Source of the DNA: JBOFLG01 sp051657745
Lineage (GTDB): Bacteria > Actinomycetota > Actinomycetes > Actinomycetales > Dermatophilaceae
Direction of reading: 5' to 3'
Assembly: GCA_051657745.1 (NCBI GenBank)
Contig: JBOFLG010000052.1
Coordinates: 1-5,809, forward strand
Length of the DNA: 5,809 nucleotides
Each line of letters opens with the position of its first letter. Within the stretch, counting starts at the first letter, position 1. Positions 5,730 to 5,809 of this stretch are shown here, one piece after another. Under the pieces are notes generated by a model. That model was not told the DNA's origin. It searched no databases and was given only the letters and a program-made list of their open reading frames with translations. The translations under genes and the position numbers were made by a program.

Positions 5730-5809
5730 CCACGACCACCTGGCGCGAGCGGGGCCCCATTGCCGCGCACCACCGGATCCGCTCGGACGCCCTGATGTCT
5801 CTGGTGCCC
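5726..5809 (+). CDS. N-terminus of a further coupled gene (3' truncated), function unknown
   Basis: ATG at 5726 overlaps the eccE TGA (ATGA), with GGAGG at 5712-5716 nine bases upstream. Only 28 residues are visible, beginning MTTTTWRERGPIAAHHR and continuing IRSDALMSLVP to the edge. There is no hydrophobic helix or recognisable domain yet. Other ESX membrane components (EccB, EccC, EccD) or the mycosin protease often sit next to EccE, so one of these is possible, but the visible residues do not match the start of any with confidence. Confidence 0.78.
   Translation, partial: MTTTTWRERGPIAAHHRIRSDALMSLVP

Overview
The window comes from a high-GC actinobacterium: G/C-ending codons dominate, genes start with ATG or GTG behind strong Shine-Dalgarno sequences, and neighbouring genes are translationally coupled. 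It holds part of a type VII secretion (ESX/T7SS) locus. The clearest anchor is an EccE-like membrane component at 4131-5729. The genes upstream have the hallmarks of T7SS substrates: no signal peptides, short helical N-terminal domains, a YxxxD motif, WXG-like turns, and Pro/Gly/Ala-rich tails. The genus cannot be fixed from the sequence; families such as Pseudonocardiaceae or Micromonosporaceae are possible.

Layout, all genes on the + strand. (1) 1-1109: the 3' part of a Pro/Gly-rich protein, open at the left edge and built on a near-perfect 150-bp (50-residue) tandem repeat with APPVLG/APPVVG cores. Its last ~60 codons have weak coding character. (2) 1110-1402: a gene-free stretch with two copies of a direct-repeat-plus-palindrome unit and a set of overlapping palindromes just before the next gene. 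(3) 1403-2125: a 240-residue acidic protein of clearly lower GC. It contains a duplicated Cys/Trp motif and a heptad array with asparagine at every 'a' position. (4) 2166-2615: a 149-residue helical protein with YxxxD, resembling a WXG100/PE-type substrate. (5) 2608-4134: a 508-residue protein with a WXG-like helical N-terminus and a long disordered tail, overlapping gene 4 by 8 nt. (6) 4131-5729: EccE with an unusually long N-terminal extension. (7) 5726-end: the first 28 codons of another coupled gene.

How they may work together (inference): genes 4 and 5 look like a co-translated substrate pair comparable to PE/PPE or EsxA/EsxB heterodimers. They are coupled by ATGA overlap to EccE, a core component of the membrane channel, and then to a further gene. 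The 240-residue protein heads this operon after a candidate regulatory region. It is the most unusual item here, because its Asn-cored coiled coil does not match any substrate family I can name.
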